Source: CAVOGJ01 sp963700865 (lineage in GTDB: Bacteria > Planctomycetota > Planctomycetia > Pirellulales > Pirellulaceae). Taken from it: a DNA stretch of 64,000 nt. Under the pieces are notes generated by a model that saw only the letters and a program-made list of their open reading frames with translations, ran no database searches and was not told the DNA's origin. Positions 24,692 through 34,996 of the stretch are shown one piece after another. The stretch's first letter is position 1, and every line of letters starts with the position of its first letter. The stretch lies in the NCBI GenBank assembly GCA_963700865.1, contig CAVOZC010000018.1, forward strand, positions 744,001 to 808,000, given 5' to 3'. The translations under genes were made by a program, and so were the position numbers.

Positions 24692-26590
24692 CTAACGCAA
24701 CGATAGGGACTGGTATTCGTCGACCGAAGCCCCATCCAAGCAGGCGTCGATGATCTTTCGGCCTTCGGGATCCAGATCCTCGTGCCGGAACTTTTTTATT
24801 TGCTGATGGAAAAAGTCCGTCAGGATCTCGGCGCCCCGATCGTATCCTTCCACGCCAACTTCCGGCTGCGAGTCGACTTGCAAGAACCAGTGACCAATTG
24901 TCTGGCCCTCGATTTGGATTGTATCGGGCGATCGTCCCAGCAGGGAGCAGCGGGCATCGACCAACTTGTCTTCTGCGAAGGGATTCGCGCCGCGCCGCGA
25001 AAGGAACTCGCGGGCAATCCATTGAGGCGCGAAACCGGTCTGCCAACAACCGACATGCTGGTTGGGAGTCAGGATAAACATGGTGTCGGGAATGCTCAAA
25101 ATTTGGTGCAGCAAAATATTCGCCTGATCGACGCGCCGACCCGTGGCGAATGGCCAATACGATCCGACTCCTTCCGAACTCATCCCCTCCGTGGCGACGA
25201 TCGACGGATTCCCGTGCCCGCGAGGCGCGACCAGCCGCCAGAGCCAGGCCAGTGAGGGCGGCAAGATATGAAAGATACCGATGATGCCATACGTCGGCCG
25301 TTCGCGCGTGCAGGGGGGGCAACGGACGCCAAAGCTGCGAATGTCAACCGTGACCGGATCACTGACGATTCCTGGATAACTCTCACGAGGAAAGATCAGC
25401 CGAGGGTTCGGACAGGGCTCGCCCGGTGCGTCTTCGATCGGTTCCCAGATAAGCGCTGTGGAATTGGGCTTGGCATCGATGTTGAGGAAAAGTAGTGGCT
25501 GCTTGGGGTGTATTGTCAGCGCTTCCAAGTGGGGGTCCGTTCCATAGCGGGTAATGTGGTTCACGCGGAGAAACCACGCCTGTTCCGCATCTGTGAGCGT
25601 CAACTTACGCACACGCGACTCGTGGTCCTGAAAATCGGGATGGCACAGCGCCATGTCGTCTGTCACCGGTCGTAGTTCACAGCCGAGTGGAAGTGTCAAG
25701 AAACGACGTTCTTCAGTCACTACGTTCCTGCCCATCAGTAAGCGACCGTCCGATTGACGGTGCATCTGTTCCAGCATTTCGCTCTTGCCGCCACCCGAGG
25801 CACCCTCATGCATGATTGTCACCGTATTGTCATACGGCGTGATGACTTGAACTGTCGAGCAGTGAGCCGTCGTCCAATCTTGTTTTTCGCCAAGCGTCAA
25901 CAACATGCCGTAGACCCCCTTTTTTGCCGACGGTCCTGGGTACAAGTTGTAGCTATAAAGTTCATGTAATTCGTCACGACGATTGTGAACCACGACTTGC
26001 TTGCCATCGAAGTGCGTGTGACGAAACGGAGGGGCGATGTAAATGATGGCCGAGTGGTGGTAATCGGTCCCTTTTGCCTGTATTTGCTCCAAGGGAATGA
26101 TGCCCTGCAGCATGGCTAGCCCCATGGCAAAGAACGCGGCGTTGGCCGGACAAATCGCCACGACAGGCATCCCTTTCCCCGTCCGACCGGCATTAAAGAA
26201 GAAGCAGGCAATGTCTTGCTGCTTGAGCCAGGCAAACGTTTCCTGGCGCAGCGATTCAAATTCGTAACCGAATCGCTTTTCGAAGGTTGGCTTGTCCGTC
26301 GCCTTTTCGTCGGCGATCACCATGCAATCGGGATCGCGTCGTCGCATGTAGGCGTCGACATAATTTGCACTGATGCCATTCTTGACACGGCAAACCCGCG
26401 CCTCGGTACGAAATGTTCCCTCGACATCATAGCCGACCGTGAAGTAACCATCATCGTCCAGTTTGTCCGCGGGCGCCGCCGCCGCGACCAACTCGTCAAC
26501 AGTTCCAAAATATTGAACTGATCTGGCTTCATTCAAGACCGAAGCTGCATAACGGGAAATGGAAAGCTTGGGCATCGTGGCTGTAGTCAT
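24692..26590 (-). CDS. DUF4914 family protein (PEPCK-like P-loop)
   Basis: 632 residues, cytosolic. A nucleotide-binding loop MHEGASGGGKSEMLEQM lies near residue 265, resembling the P-loop of phosphoenolpyruvate carboxykinase-type kinases. Other conserved stretches are LMGRNVVTEERRFL, LLFLNIDAKPNSTALIWEP, FPRESYPGIV and VRCPPCTRERPTYGIIG. The family is widespread but uncharacterised; a nucleotide-dependent kinase or carboxykinase-like role is an inference from the loop. It stands alone, with long non-coding DNA upstream. Confidence 0.8.
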   Translation of the reverse strand: MTTATMPKLSISRYAASVLNEARSVQYFGTVDELVAAAAPADKLDDDGYFTVGYDVEGTFRTEARVCRVKNGISANYVDAYMRRRDPDCMVIADEKATDKPTFEKRFGYEFESLRQETFAWLKQQDIACFFFNAGRTGKGMPVVAICPANAAFFAMGLAMLQGIIPLEQIQAKGTDYHHSAIIYIAPPFRHTHFDGKQVVVHNRRDELHELYSYNLYPGPSAKKGVYGMLLTLGEKQDWTTAHCSTVQVITPYDNTVTIMHEGASGGGKSEMLEQMHRQSDGRLLMGRNVVTEERRFLTLPLGCELRPVTDDMALCHPDFQDHESRVRKLTLTDAEQAWFLRVNHITRYGTDPHLEALTIHPKQPLLFLNIDAKPNSTALIWEPIEDAPGEPCPNPRLIFPRESYPGIVSDPVTVDIRSFGVRCPPCTRERPTYGIIGIFHILPPSLAWLWRLVAPRGHGNPSIVATEGMSSEGVGSYWPFATGRRVDQANILLHQILSIPDTMFILTPNQHVGCWQTGFAPQWIAREFLSRRGANPFAEDKLVDARCSLLGRSPDTIQIEGQTIGHWFLQVDSQPEVGVEGYDRGAEILTDFFHQQIKKFRHEDLDPEGRKIIDACLDGASVDEYQSLSLR

Positions 26591-27504
26591 CGTATACGAC
26601 TCCTAGCATCTGGCGATGCAGTGGTTGCATCGGATTGGCTTCTCTCACGCCGATACGCCGACCGTGCTGGATAGACGGAATCGCGCAGGGTACGTACCAA
26701 CGCCTTGATCGCCATGGTAAGTCGTTTTTCCCAAGAAAAACGTCTCGGCTGGCGATCGGAGAAAAAGATAGCATAAGACTTAGTCCGTGCCGAGGTCCTG
26801 AGTTGTGGCAGCCTGGCTGCACCGCCTTGAGGGCGAAGGTAAGTCCGGCTCGGAAGGCAACTCGCTGTTCGCGGCCGACAGTAAACCAAAAAAGTGCTGT
26901 GTCCTCACGGTCGGTCGTGTCCCCATGGTCGCCCCTGCTTGATGCCCCGCTCGCAGGTTGATCCGAAAGTCTTCGTCAACGTCGTTCACCAACACGCGTG
27001 GCATGACCAATAACTCCAGAATCCAGCACCCCATCGTCACGCGCTCACTAGGGAGGGAGCATCGACCTTCGTGGTGATAGTCGTTCCCCTTCCTGCAACC
27101 ATTAGAAATTTGCGATCGATAACCAAGAAAAATCGAATGGTTGCCGTCCTGTGGAGCATCGCCACGTTCCTCGGGAAAGTTTGCTTCCAAAGGGTACTCG
27201 ACAGAAGACACGCGACGTCAACAGGAACTCAAAACCAAGAAAGCGCTGTGTTCCCACGATTCCCGTCCGTGACGGCCCATCGCTGCAGTGATCTGGGGTT
27301 CCTCATACAGCGCTCCGCAAGGTGTGATTTCTCTGTTCCCTCCGCTCCTCGGTGTTTCTACCGTAACACCCGCATGCCTGGCGCGGCTGATGAAGGAAAC
27401 ACAGAGAAACAGAGGAGCACGGAGGGGGCCGCATCCCAAGCGGGCCCGCCCGCTCGCTGAAACGAAGCGAAGTACCGTATCCCCAGGAAGCGCATCCACC
27501 GACT
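26591..27504. other. long non-coding stretch with dispersed repeats
   Basis: 914 bp. Open frames exist (for example minus 26780-27211), but residue use looks like chance. Around 27340-27430 an imperfect inverted repeat pairs a CTCCGCTCCTCGGTGTTTCT-like arm with AGAAACAGAGGAGCACGGAG. AACCAA-AAAGxGCTGTGT-C-CACG occurs twice (about 26884 and 27231). The DUF4914 promoter must lie near 26600-26770. Confidence 0.4.
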
Positions 27505-27870
27505 CTAGGGGATCTTGGGCTTCCCGTCTTCGATCTCCACGAGTCCCATGGGATTTCCGGCCGGGTCTCGAAAGAGTCCCAGGATGACGACACCAGGGAC
27601 CTCGAAGCGTAATGCATCAATGGATCCGCCCAGTAACTTAATTTGGTCTAGCTTTGCCGCGACATCGTTGACGCCAAAGTAGATTCGTTTTTCGGCCGGG
27701 TCCTGGCGAATCGCCGCTCGCAGTGGGGACGCGACATCGACGGTGAATTGGCCGTCCTCGGCCAGCGACCATCCGAATAGCCGCGCGTAAAAGTGGTGCA
27801 GCGTTTGGGCGTCCGGACCAGCGATGTCGAGAAAAACGATGGGTGCTGTCACGGGAAAAGATCCCTCCAT
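27505..27870 (-). CDS. VOC-superfamily protein (glyoxalase/bleomycin resistance-like)
   Basis: About 121 residues. The vicinal-oxygen-chelate fold is indicated by FLDIAGPDAQTLHHFYARLF at the N-terminus, YFGVNDVAAKLDQIKLLGGS in the middle and VVILGLFRDPAGNPMGLVE at the end, with the final Glu as a usual metal ligand. Substrate unknown. The start at 27870 (MEGSFPVTAPIVFLD) is preferred over one 10 residues upstream. It lies just downstream of the aminotransferase-like gene on the same strand. Confidence 0.8.
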   Translation of the reverse strand: MEGSFPVTAPIVFLDIAGPDAQTLHHFYARLFGWSLAEDGQFTVDVASPLRAAIRQDPAEKRIYFGVNDVAAKLDQIKLLGGSIDALRFEVPGVVILGLFRDPAGNPMGLVEIEDGKPKIP

Positions 27871-27944
27871 GCAGATAGCCAACAAATCAAGTGAACTCAA
27901 CTCGCCGACCGGCCTTTGTGGCTGTGTCTGCCCAGACGCCTCAG

Positions 27945-29106
27945 CTATGCGGACTCACACGCCTCGACGGCCGCAGCCAACCGCTCCAGGGCTTCCCGCA
28001 ACACCGAGTGGGGACAACCAAAGTTCAGCCGTACGAATCCGGGGGCACCGAAGGCGGGTCCGTCGGAAAAGCCGAGCCCATGGTGCTCAAAGTACTTCCC
28101 GGGATGTTCTAATTGCAGTCCGCGGACGTCGAGCCATGCCAGATAGGTAGCTTCCAGCGGACTCATCATGACACGTGGCTCCCAAGCTGCAATGCATTCC
28201 CGCAAGAGATCGCGTGACGTGCGGAGGTAGGCAAGCAGCGCCTGCCTCCAAGGTTCACCGTAACGATAGGCGGCTTCGGTGGCTACGAAGCTGAGCGGGC
28301 TGATCTCGGGCATCATCTTGCCGGCGCTCCGTCGAAACCGCTGACGCAGCCCGGCATCGGGAATCACGGCATAGGCGCAAGCCAGGCCCGCGATGTTGTA
28401 GGTCTTGCTGGCTGCCATCAGCGTAATCGTGTTGGCCCGCAACGCATCGGGAAGCCCCACCGCCGTGTGATGGGGCGTGGCTTTGGGCTCCAGTACCAGA
28501 TCGCAATGGATTTCGTCCGAACAAAGCAGCAGGCCGTGCCCCGCACACCACTCGGCAAGCCTCGTCACATCCTCCCGCCGAGTAGACGCGCCCCACCGGA
28601 TTATGCGGATTGCAGAACAAGAAGATCCTGGTCTTCGGTGTGACCGCCCGGTCGAGCTCGTCCCAGGGAATCGAGTACCGCCCCTGATCCCACCTCAGCG
28701 GCACCTTCGTCAGTCGCCGCTTGTGGTCCCGATGCACTTCCAGGAAAGGCGGATACACGGGAACCAGCGTTAACACCTCGTCTTCGGCGTCGCCGGCCGA
28801 ACCGCAGGCCATGGAGAGTGCCGGGACGCAACCAGGCAGCCAGACCAGCCACTCGGGGTCGATCTCGACATGATGTTGGGCGCGAAAATAATCCACGATC
28901 GCGGCGGGGAGCGTCTGGGGCGGTCGGGCGTATCCGAACACGCCATGCTCGACACGTCTCCGGATGGCGTCGATCACCTCGGGCGGCGAAGCAAAATCCA
29001 TGTCCGCGACCCACAATGGCAGAATCTCGGTCCCCTCGTAGCGGGACCATTTCAGGCTACCGGTGTGATGTCGGTTGACCACTTGATCAAAGGGCGAGGC
29101 GGACAC
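27945..29106 (-). CDS. PatB/MalY-type cystathionine beta-lyase/aminotransferase, frameshifted
   Basis: Fold-type I PLP enzyme. The N-terminal frame (MSASPFDQVVNRHHTGSLKW ... LPLWVADMDFASPP ... FLFCNPHNPVGRVY) breaks near 28580. The next frame goes on with RREDVTRLAEWCAGHGLLL, SDEIHCDLVL and AASKTYNIAGLACA, where the Lys binds PLP. The combined length of about 387 residues equals normal MalY/PatB. The break is one extra or two missing bases before CGGCGGGAGG. MalY/PatB enzymes cleave C-S bonds of cystathionine or cysteine; a substrate cannot be read from sequence. Confidence 0.85.
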
Positions 29107-29438
29107 GGTGATTCCTTGGCGTACGTGGTTGGATCGTGGGGCAGAGATCAGCCGAGCGGTGCGCTACGCTCGTGGGCTCCATTCGCTGCCACGCCTGCAG
29201 CGTAAGGGAAACGATCCGTCTTGACCATCATCGCTAAAATCGCCTGCCGTCGTCATGGACGATCAGGCTCACGCCTGTAGCAAAACAAGTCGAGAAACGA
29301 CGGGATTGGGCTCGACCGCCTGTACAAGCTTGGACTTCGACATGGCTTGTCGGCCGGCAACCGGAATCAGCCGACCTGATCCAATTCGTCGGCTGATTCA
29401 CATCGCGGTCAAGGAAGCGACGGGTTCACTCACCCTCG
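29107..29438. other. intergenic with terminator hairpin
   Basis: 332 bp, no gene; holds the 12-bp perfect hairpin at 29364-29399 downstream of the PDZ gene. Confidence 0.5.
29364..29399 (-). terminator. hairpin after the PDZ/YbaY gene
   Basis: GAATCAGCCGAC at 29364-29375 and its exact complement at 29388-29399, with a 12-nt loop, about 40 bp past the stop of the minus-strand gene. There is no strong U-run, so termination efficiency is uncertain. Confidence 0.5.
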
Positions 29439-30609
29439 CTATCGGCCCGTCACTTGTTTCAACTGACGCAGCACTTCCATGCGCGAATAGCCGACCTGGG
29501 CGTAGCGACGCATCCATTGCTCTTCCTCGATCGGAGTGGGCGCTCGACCCAGGATCTCGCCAAAGACGGCTCGCAGCCAGACGGTGTTGTTGTTACCCAC
29601 CCGATCGAAGTACTCTTGAGCGGCCATCAGTTCCAGGGGAGCGTTCGCCAAGCGATACTCCACATCCGGAAATTGCGTCCAGGCTGCCAGTTCCACCGTG
29701 CTGGGACTCCTGCCCAAATACCGCTGGTACATGGCGACAATCTGCTGGGTGATCGCGTCATAACCAGGATATCCCGGCAGCTGCACGCCGCCAGATTCCT
29801 CCCCCATAGCCTACAGCAGTCAGCACCAGTTGCACGTTCGACGGATTGCCCTGCGTGAGCACGAATGGAGCCTGTGGCGTGTCGTAGATCGTACGACCGT
29901 TGGAGGTGATGGTGGCGCGGACCCGATAGCGATCGCCGGCGGAAATGTAGCCAGGATCATAGTTCAAGACGAAGGGAATGCGACCTCCATTGAATGCGGC
30001 GGGTCGAAATGAGATTTGTCCGTTCCGAACCACAAAATACGGGCGATCCACGTTCTCCAATTGCACCGTTGCAATGGCATTCGGCGGCAATTGTCCGCTG
30101 TTCACGAATAACGTGCCGGACAGCCCACCTTGGGGAGAAGTTTGTGGATCATTCAAACGCATGCGAATGGGACGCAATTGGAGCGATCGACTGTCTTGCA
30201 CCACCAAACTGACGCGGCCTCGGGCATCGGCCCGACGGTTGATTTCCTCCGTCACGTCAAAAACCTGGTTGCCCACGCGGCCGACCTGAGCGCCCCCCAC
30301 GCAGACGATCGTGTCTCCCACGTTGATTCCATTCTGCGCCGCTATCGAGTTCGGGATGACCTGTCGGACAATCACGCCCGTATCACTATTGGTTCCCGTG
30401 GCTCCCAACGGCCAGTTGCGATTGCCCGGAGGCACATTGAACCAGTTGTTATTGTCCCAGGTGCGATCGAGATTGAAGCCTGTCGCATACGGATCGGCCG
30501 AGCCGCTCCAATTCTCCTGGGCAGCCGTGAACGGCAGCCGACACAATAAGACGCATACTGGCAGCAGGCACAGGGACGCATCTCTCGCGATCCATCGAAA
30601 ATAATTCAT
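29439..30609 (-). CDS. secreted PDZ and YbaY-domain protein, frameshifted
   Basis: A signal peptide (residues about 1-30) is followed by a Trp/Asn-rich start, then a PDZ domain (GVIVRQVIPNSIAAQNGINV, DTIVCVGGAQVG). Next is a YbaY/type III chaperone-like beta-sandwich (LSGTLFVNSGQLPPNAIATV, GDRYRVRATITSNGRTIYDT). The frame breaks at a G5 run (29801-29805). The next frame gives a helical C-terminal domain (ITQQIVAMYQRYLGRSPSTV, LMAAQEYFDRVGNNNTVWLR, VFGEILGRAPTPIEEEQWM) with two related repeats. Likely periplasmic; function unknown. Confidence 0.75.
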
Positions 30610-30770
30610 GAATTTTTGCCTTTAGTCTGAGCTGACGCGGATCCAGCGATGGCTTAAGCGTATCGCAAAATATCAAAGGGAGTGGATAAGTGCGGTAAGG
30701 TAAGTGCGTTAAGGGGAAGCGATGTGGAGAAGGCGACTGGAAGCAGCCTGGCCGTTTCATGGCGAGCTCG

Positions 30771-31841
30771 TCAGTTTCGCTCTTCACCCGAGGGTTTCGC
30801 AGACAGCCGTTCTTGACTTGCGTTCGACTTTTGATCGTTAACGCTCTCGTCCAGCATCAACAGCTCGCCGCGCAAGGTGGGAGGATCAAGCGGAAAGAAG
30901 CCTGCCAGGATGCCCTGCATTTGCCCCGCTTGACTCAACGCAAAGCGGACGAACTCTCGGCTCGCCTCTGCCTTCTCCCCTGTCATGCCGGCGTCGATGA
31001 TCAGCGTCAGGGGGCGCGTGAGCGGATACTGGCCAAACAAAATCGCGTGATCATCATCCTGGACGATCTTGTCTCCCTCGCGCAAATGCAAGGCGCGCGC
31101 ATCGTGGCTGCCGCACTTCAGCCCGCAGATGGCGATGGCTGCAGGATCGTTCTCTACCGCTTCAACGGCCTTGGCGCTCGATGAAAACGTTTCATCCGCG
31201 GCGTGTAAATGGCGGGACCGAAACAGATATTGCTCAACGAATCGCTGCGAGCCACTGCGCTTGTTTCTGCCGACCAAGTGCACGGGCTGGTCCGCCAAAG
31301 GACCGGTGACTCCCACGGCCGACCAGGTGACCGGCTTTTCGGAATCCTCTCCGCAGAAAAGTGTTGCCAGTTGCGCAAAAGTGATCGATTTCAAGGGATT
31401 CTCTTTGTGGACGAAAACGCCCAGTGCCTCTCGCGATACGACCACCGCTACCGGATGCTTGAGTCCACTTTCACTCAGCTCAGCCTCGGTGACCGGACGA
31501 GACATCATGCCGACGCCTGTCGGGTTTTTGCGTAACCGCTCAAACACGGTCTCCGAACCCGCTGCCGAAATGGTCACCTTGGTTTTGGGATGAAACTTGG
31601 AAAAGTTCGCGGCCCAACCATGTGCCAAGGCATCCATCGTCGTCGATCCGACGACATCAATTTCCCCCGTCACTTCGCCTCGCGGCAAGTACGGATCGAT
31701 GGCGTCCAGGAGCGACCGGATTTCTTGGATCGAAGGTGCCTTTGCCGCTTGTTGACACAAGCCAACACCTCCGCTGAGGCAGCAGGAAACGACAAGGAAG
31801 GCTCGGAAAAGCAACCTGGGAGCTGGAAAGTCAGGGGTCAT
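30771..31841 (-). CDS. PstS-like phosphate/substrate-binding protein
   Basis: 356 residues. The signal peptide ends near CLSGGVGLCQQA. The PBP-like domain has the phosphate-family entry motif VVGSTTMDALAHGWAANF near residue 60, SAAGSETVFERL, GVGMMSRPVTEAEL and NKRSGSQRFVEQYLF; PstS proteins use the equivalent loops to bind phosphate. No pstCAB genes are next to it, and the C-terminus extends past the fold. It may be a stand-alone receptor. The start at 31841 (MTPDFPAPRLLFRAF) fits the signal peptide; an ATG four codons upstream is possible. Confidence 0.8.
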   Translation of the reverse strand: MTPDFPAPRLLFRAFLVVSCCLSGGVGLCQQAAKAPSIQEIRSLLDAIDPYLPRGEVTGEIDVVGSTTMDALAHGWAANFSKFHPKTKVTISAAGSETVFERLRKNPTGVGMMSRPVTEAELSESGLKHPVAVVVSREALGVFVHKENPLKSITFAQLATLFCGEDSEKPVTWSAVGVTGPLADQPVHLVGRNKRSGSQRFVEQYLFRSRHLHAADETFSSSAKAVEAVENDPAAIAICGLKCGSHDARALHLREGDKIVQDDDHAILFGQYPLTRPLTLIIDAGMTGEKAEASREFVRFALSQAGQMQGILAGFFPLDPPTLRGELLMLDESVNDQKSNASQERLSAKPSGEERN

Positions 31842-32024
31842 CGGTATCTCCATCCATAGCGAAATCGTTCCTCAGCGCGTGAAACTTAACGCATCGATCC
31901 GAACTCCCCAACATCAGTTGGCAGGGGCCGAATATTGTGTGTATTTGCCTGGCTTTCCCCTTGGCGCGAGCGGTTTTCGTGTCCCGCGGTCGAACCTTAT
32001 CTGCCGGCCGCACTCCTAATCTGC

Positions 32025-32414
32025 ATGAAAGCTCCTCAGCAAACACCGTTCGATGATGCGGACACCGACCGCGGTGGCACGTTGGCCAAACCGCTTGCGC
32101 CGGAAGAAATCCGTGTGGGCGATTTCGTATCGCTGTTGCACGTTTTCCGCGACCTCCCCTCATTCCTGTGGTGCCACGATGCTGCCATGCAGCGACCCGA
32201 AACGCTCGTGAGGTTATGCCTGATTCCGGAAGCGGGAGGAGTCCCGCTGAAGGTGAAGGAGATCTGCTTGCCTTTTGTACTCGTGACGCACCCCACAGGT
32301 GGCAGGCGAACCCTTGACGTGCGGCGGGTACGCCTGGCGCGGCTCAGCCGCCGCTACGCAAAGGTGGCCTCGAAATTGGCGCGAAAAGACATGCGAAGAG
32401 AGGACTGCAGGTAA
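32025..32414 (+). CDS. conserved hypothetical protein
   Basis: 129 residues, soluble and basic at the C-terminus. The core VGDFVSLLHVFRDLPSFLWC, LIPEAGGVPLKVKEICLPFV and THPTGGRRTLDVRRVRLARL reads like a conserved small planctomycete protein, but no named domain was recognised. The upstream frame is open to 31935; the start at 32025 (MKAPQQ) is preferred because the preceding residues look random. Convergent with the NfnB-like gene. Confidence 0.6.
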   Translation: MKAPQQTPFDDADTDRGGTLAKPLAPEEIRVGDFVSLLHVFRDLPSFLWCHDAAMQRPETLVRLCLIPEAGGVPLKVKEICLPFVLVTHPTGGRRTLDVRRVRLARLSRRYAKVASKLARKDMRREDCR

Positions 32415-32444
32415 GACGGAACGTGTCGGAACGAGCGGGCTCGC

Positions 32445-33898
32445 TCAGCCCCCCACGTCCGACCATGCGCCCGTGCGAAGGTAGTCGTCGATCGAGCGTG
32501 CGGCCGACCGGCCCGCGCCCATCGCCAGAATCACGGTCGCCGCGCCGCTCACAATATCGCCACCGGCAAACACTCCCGGCTTGGTGGTCCGCAAGGTTTT
32601 CTCGTCGGCCACGATGTAGCCCCACTTATTCGTTTTCATATCCGGCGTTGTCGCTTGGACTAGCGGATTGGCGCCGGTGCCGATCGCGATCACCGCCATG
32701 TCGATCGGCAGATCGAATTCCGAACCGGGCAGTGGTACTGGCCGCCGCCGGCCCGATTCGTCGGGCTCGCCCAGCTCCATACGGATCAGCTTGACGGCCG
32801 TCACATCCCCTGCGTCGTTCCCCAGGAATTCGACCGGATTGTGCAGATTCATGAACTCGACGCCTTCGTCCTTGGCGTGGTGGACTTCCTCGCGCGGGCG
32901 GGCATCTCGTTCTCGCTCCGTCGATAGATGATATAGGCGTGCCGGGCTCCCAGCCGCAGGGCCGAGCGGACGGCGTCCATCGCGGTGTTGCCTCCGCCGA
33001 CGATGGCCACATTGCGATCGCGGCAATCGTACACGGGCGAATCAAAGTGCTCGGGATCGTACGCCTTCATCAGATTGACGCGAGTCAGGAACTCATTGGC
33101 CGAGTAGACACCGCCCAGGTGCTCGCCCGGAATATTGAGAAAGCGTGGCAGGCCGGCGCCGGTCGCAATGAACACGGCGTCATAGCCTTCCTCCTGCAAC
33201 AGTTCATCGACGGTCACCGTTTTGCCGACAACGACGTTGGTTTGGAAATCGACGCCCATCTTTCGCATGTTCTCGACTTCGTCGCGGACGATTTCCTTGG
33301 GCAGTCGGAATTCGGGAATGCCGTACACGAGGACGCCGCCAATCTCATGCAGCGCCTCGAAGACCGTGACTTGATGTCCCCGCTGAACGAGATCGCCGGC
33401 ACAGCTCAAACCGGCGGGCCCGCTGCCGACGATGGCGACTTTCTTGCCCGTCAGGGGTGCCCGCGGCGGCAGTCCCACCTGGCCCGTCCGCCGTTCAAAG
33501 TCGGCAACAAACCGTTCGATATGCCCGATCGCCAGCGGCGTAAACCGTTTTGCCAGAACGCAGGCCCCCTCGCACTGGTTCTCCTGGGGGCAGACTCGTC
33601 CGGTGACTGCCGGCAAGACGTTGTCTTCTCGCAGTTTTGCCGCGGCCTGCAAGTACTCACCGGCCAGCACCAGATCGACGACCTCGCGAACCTGCACGCC
33701 GACGGGACAACCATGCATGCATTTCGGGTCGGCGCAGGTCAGGCAGCGTTGGGCTTCCTTCGCAGCCAGCGCCGCGTCAAACCCCAGATTGACTTCCTGA
33801 AAATTGTGGGCCCGCTCGTCCGCCGCCCGTTCCGGCATCGACTGGCGGGGGATCTTGGTGCGTTCTTTGGGGGGAAGTCGCTCAGTCATGGGACTCAT
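32445..33898 (-). CDS. NfnB/GltD-like NADPH oxidoreductase subunit, frameshifted
   Basis: Large subunit of NADH-dependent ferredoxin:NADP oxidoreductase or sulfide dehydrogenase, related to glutamate synthase small subunit. Two Cys clusters (CLTCADPKCMHGCPVGV and CPQENQCEGACVL) bind [4Fe-4S]. An FAD dinucleotide site (VAIVGSGPAGLSCAGDL) and an NADP site (VAIVGGGNTAMDAVRSAL) follow. The frame breaks at about 32893-32898 (one base lost in CGCGCG). The second frame (EEVHHAKDEGVEFMNLHNPV ... GVFAGGDIVSGAATVILAMG) completes the protein. It overlaps the NfnA-like gene by 17 bp, so the two are co-translated partners. Confidence 0.85.
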
Positions 33899-34842
33899 GG
33901 CCTTCGTGAAGGGAAGTGGTTTCTGATCCGCCAGCGGGTTTGTTCGGCGGACCGACTTCCGGATGAGCCTGTTGCAATTGGCAGCCATGCGCTTCCGCCA
34001 GCTCCCGATTGGTATCGGCCTTCAGCCGCTCAAGTGCCGCCTGTTCCTGGACGCGATACAGTCGGTTGCGCTGAGCGAGCATCTTGAAATCGACCTCGTG
34101 GGCATCGAACTCGGGACCGTCGACACACGCGAAGCGGCTCTCTCCGCCGACCAGCACACGGCACCCGCCACACATGCCCGTCCCGTCGACCATGATCGGG
34201 TTGAGGCTGACCACCGTGGGAATCTGGCGCGGCCGCGTGACATCGGCCACGGCTCGCATCATCGGTATGGGACCGATGGCCAGTACGTGGTCCAGGTGGC
34301 GTCCTTCGTCGAGCAGTTGCTGAAGTTTCTGGGTGACAAAGCCAGCTTCGCCATGGCTGCCGTCGTCGGTCATCACGAACAACTCGTCGCTGGTGGCCCG
34401 CATTTCCGGCTCGAGGATGATGAGTTCCTGGTTCCGCGCCGAGGATGCTGATGACGTGATTGCCTGCCTCTTTCATGGCTACGGCCGTTGGGTAGGCGAT
34501 GGCCGTACCGACGCCGCCGCCAATCACGACAATGGTGCCGAAGTTTCGGATCTCGGAAGGTTTCCCCAAAGGGCCCACTACGTCGAGCAAGGCATCGCCG
34601 GCCGACCGCATGTTCAGCAGTCGGGTTGTCTTGCCCACGCCTTGGACGATGATGGTGATCGTGCCCGCGACCGGGTCCGACGCGGCGATCGTCAGCGGGA
34701 TGCGTTCGCCCGTCTCGTGAACTCGGACGATCACAAATTGCCCCGCTTGTCGCTTGCGGGCAATACGGGGAGCCTCGATTTCAAACCGCTTTACATCGGG
34801 CGCAGAAAACGCGAGGTCTCGGATAGGAAACATGGTTACCAT
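33882..34842 (-). CDS. NfnA/SudB-like FAD and [2Fe-2S] oxidoreductase subunit, frameshifted
   Basis: FNR-type small subunit. The FAD-binding barrel (RKRQAGQFVIVRVHETGERI) and NAD region (GTIVVIGGGVGTAIAYPTAV) lie before a break near 34437. The next frame continues ARNQELIILEPEMRATSDEL and ends with a [2Fe-2S] motif (DGTGMCGGCRVLVGGESRFA followed by C). This is the NfnA architecture: with NfnB it couples NAD(H), NADP(H) and ferredoxin by electron bifurcation. The C-terminal tail beyond the cluster is extended. Divergent from the sulfurtransferase gene with a roughly 150-bp promoter region. Confidence 0.83.
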
Positions 34843-34996
34843 TTACCGGAAGCTTGAGGCCAGACTTGTCGCGACTGTGGCAACAAGAGCCAGGATTCGC
34901 TGGTCCCTGTTGTCCACATGGGTCGTGCGGAGAGTCTCCCGCGCATTGTACCATATTCGGTGAGAACATGTCGTGGTCGTGGAGCAGGGTGAACTG

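Noticed and set aside
26780..27211. 143-residue minus-strand frame
   Set aside because: No recognisable motifs and lies in a repeat-rich non-coding stretch.
32939..34087. 382-residue plus-strand open frame
   Set aside because: Antisense to the NfnB-like gene, whose domains and Cys motifs are unmistakable; high-GC shadow.
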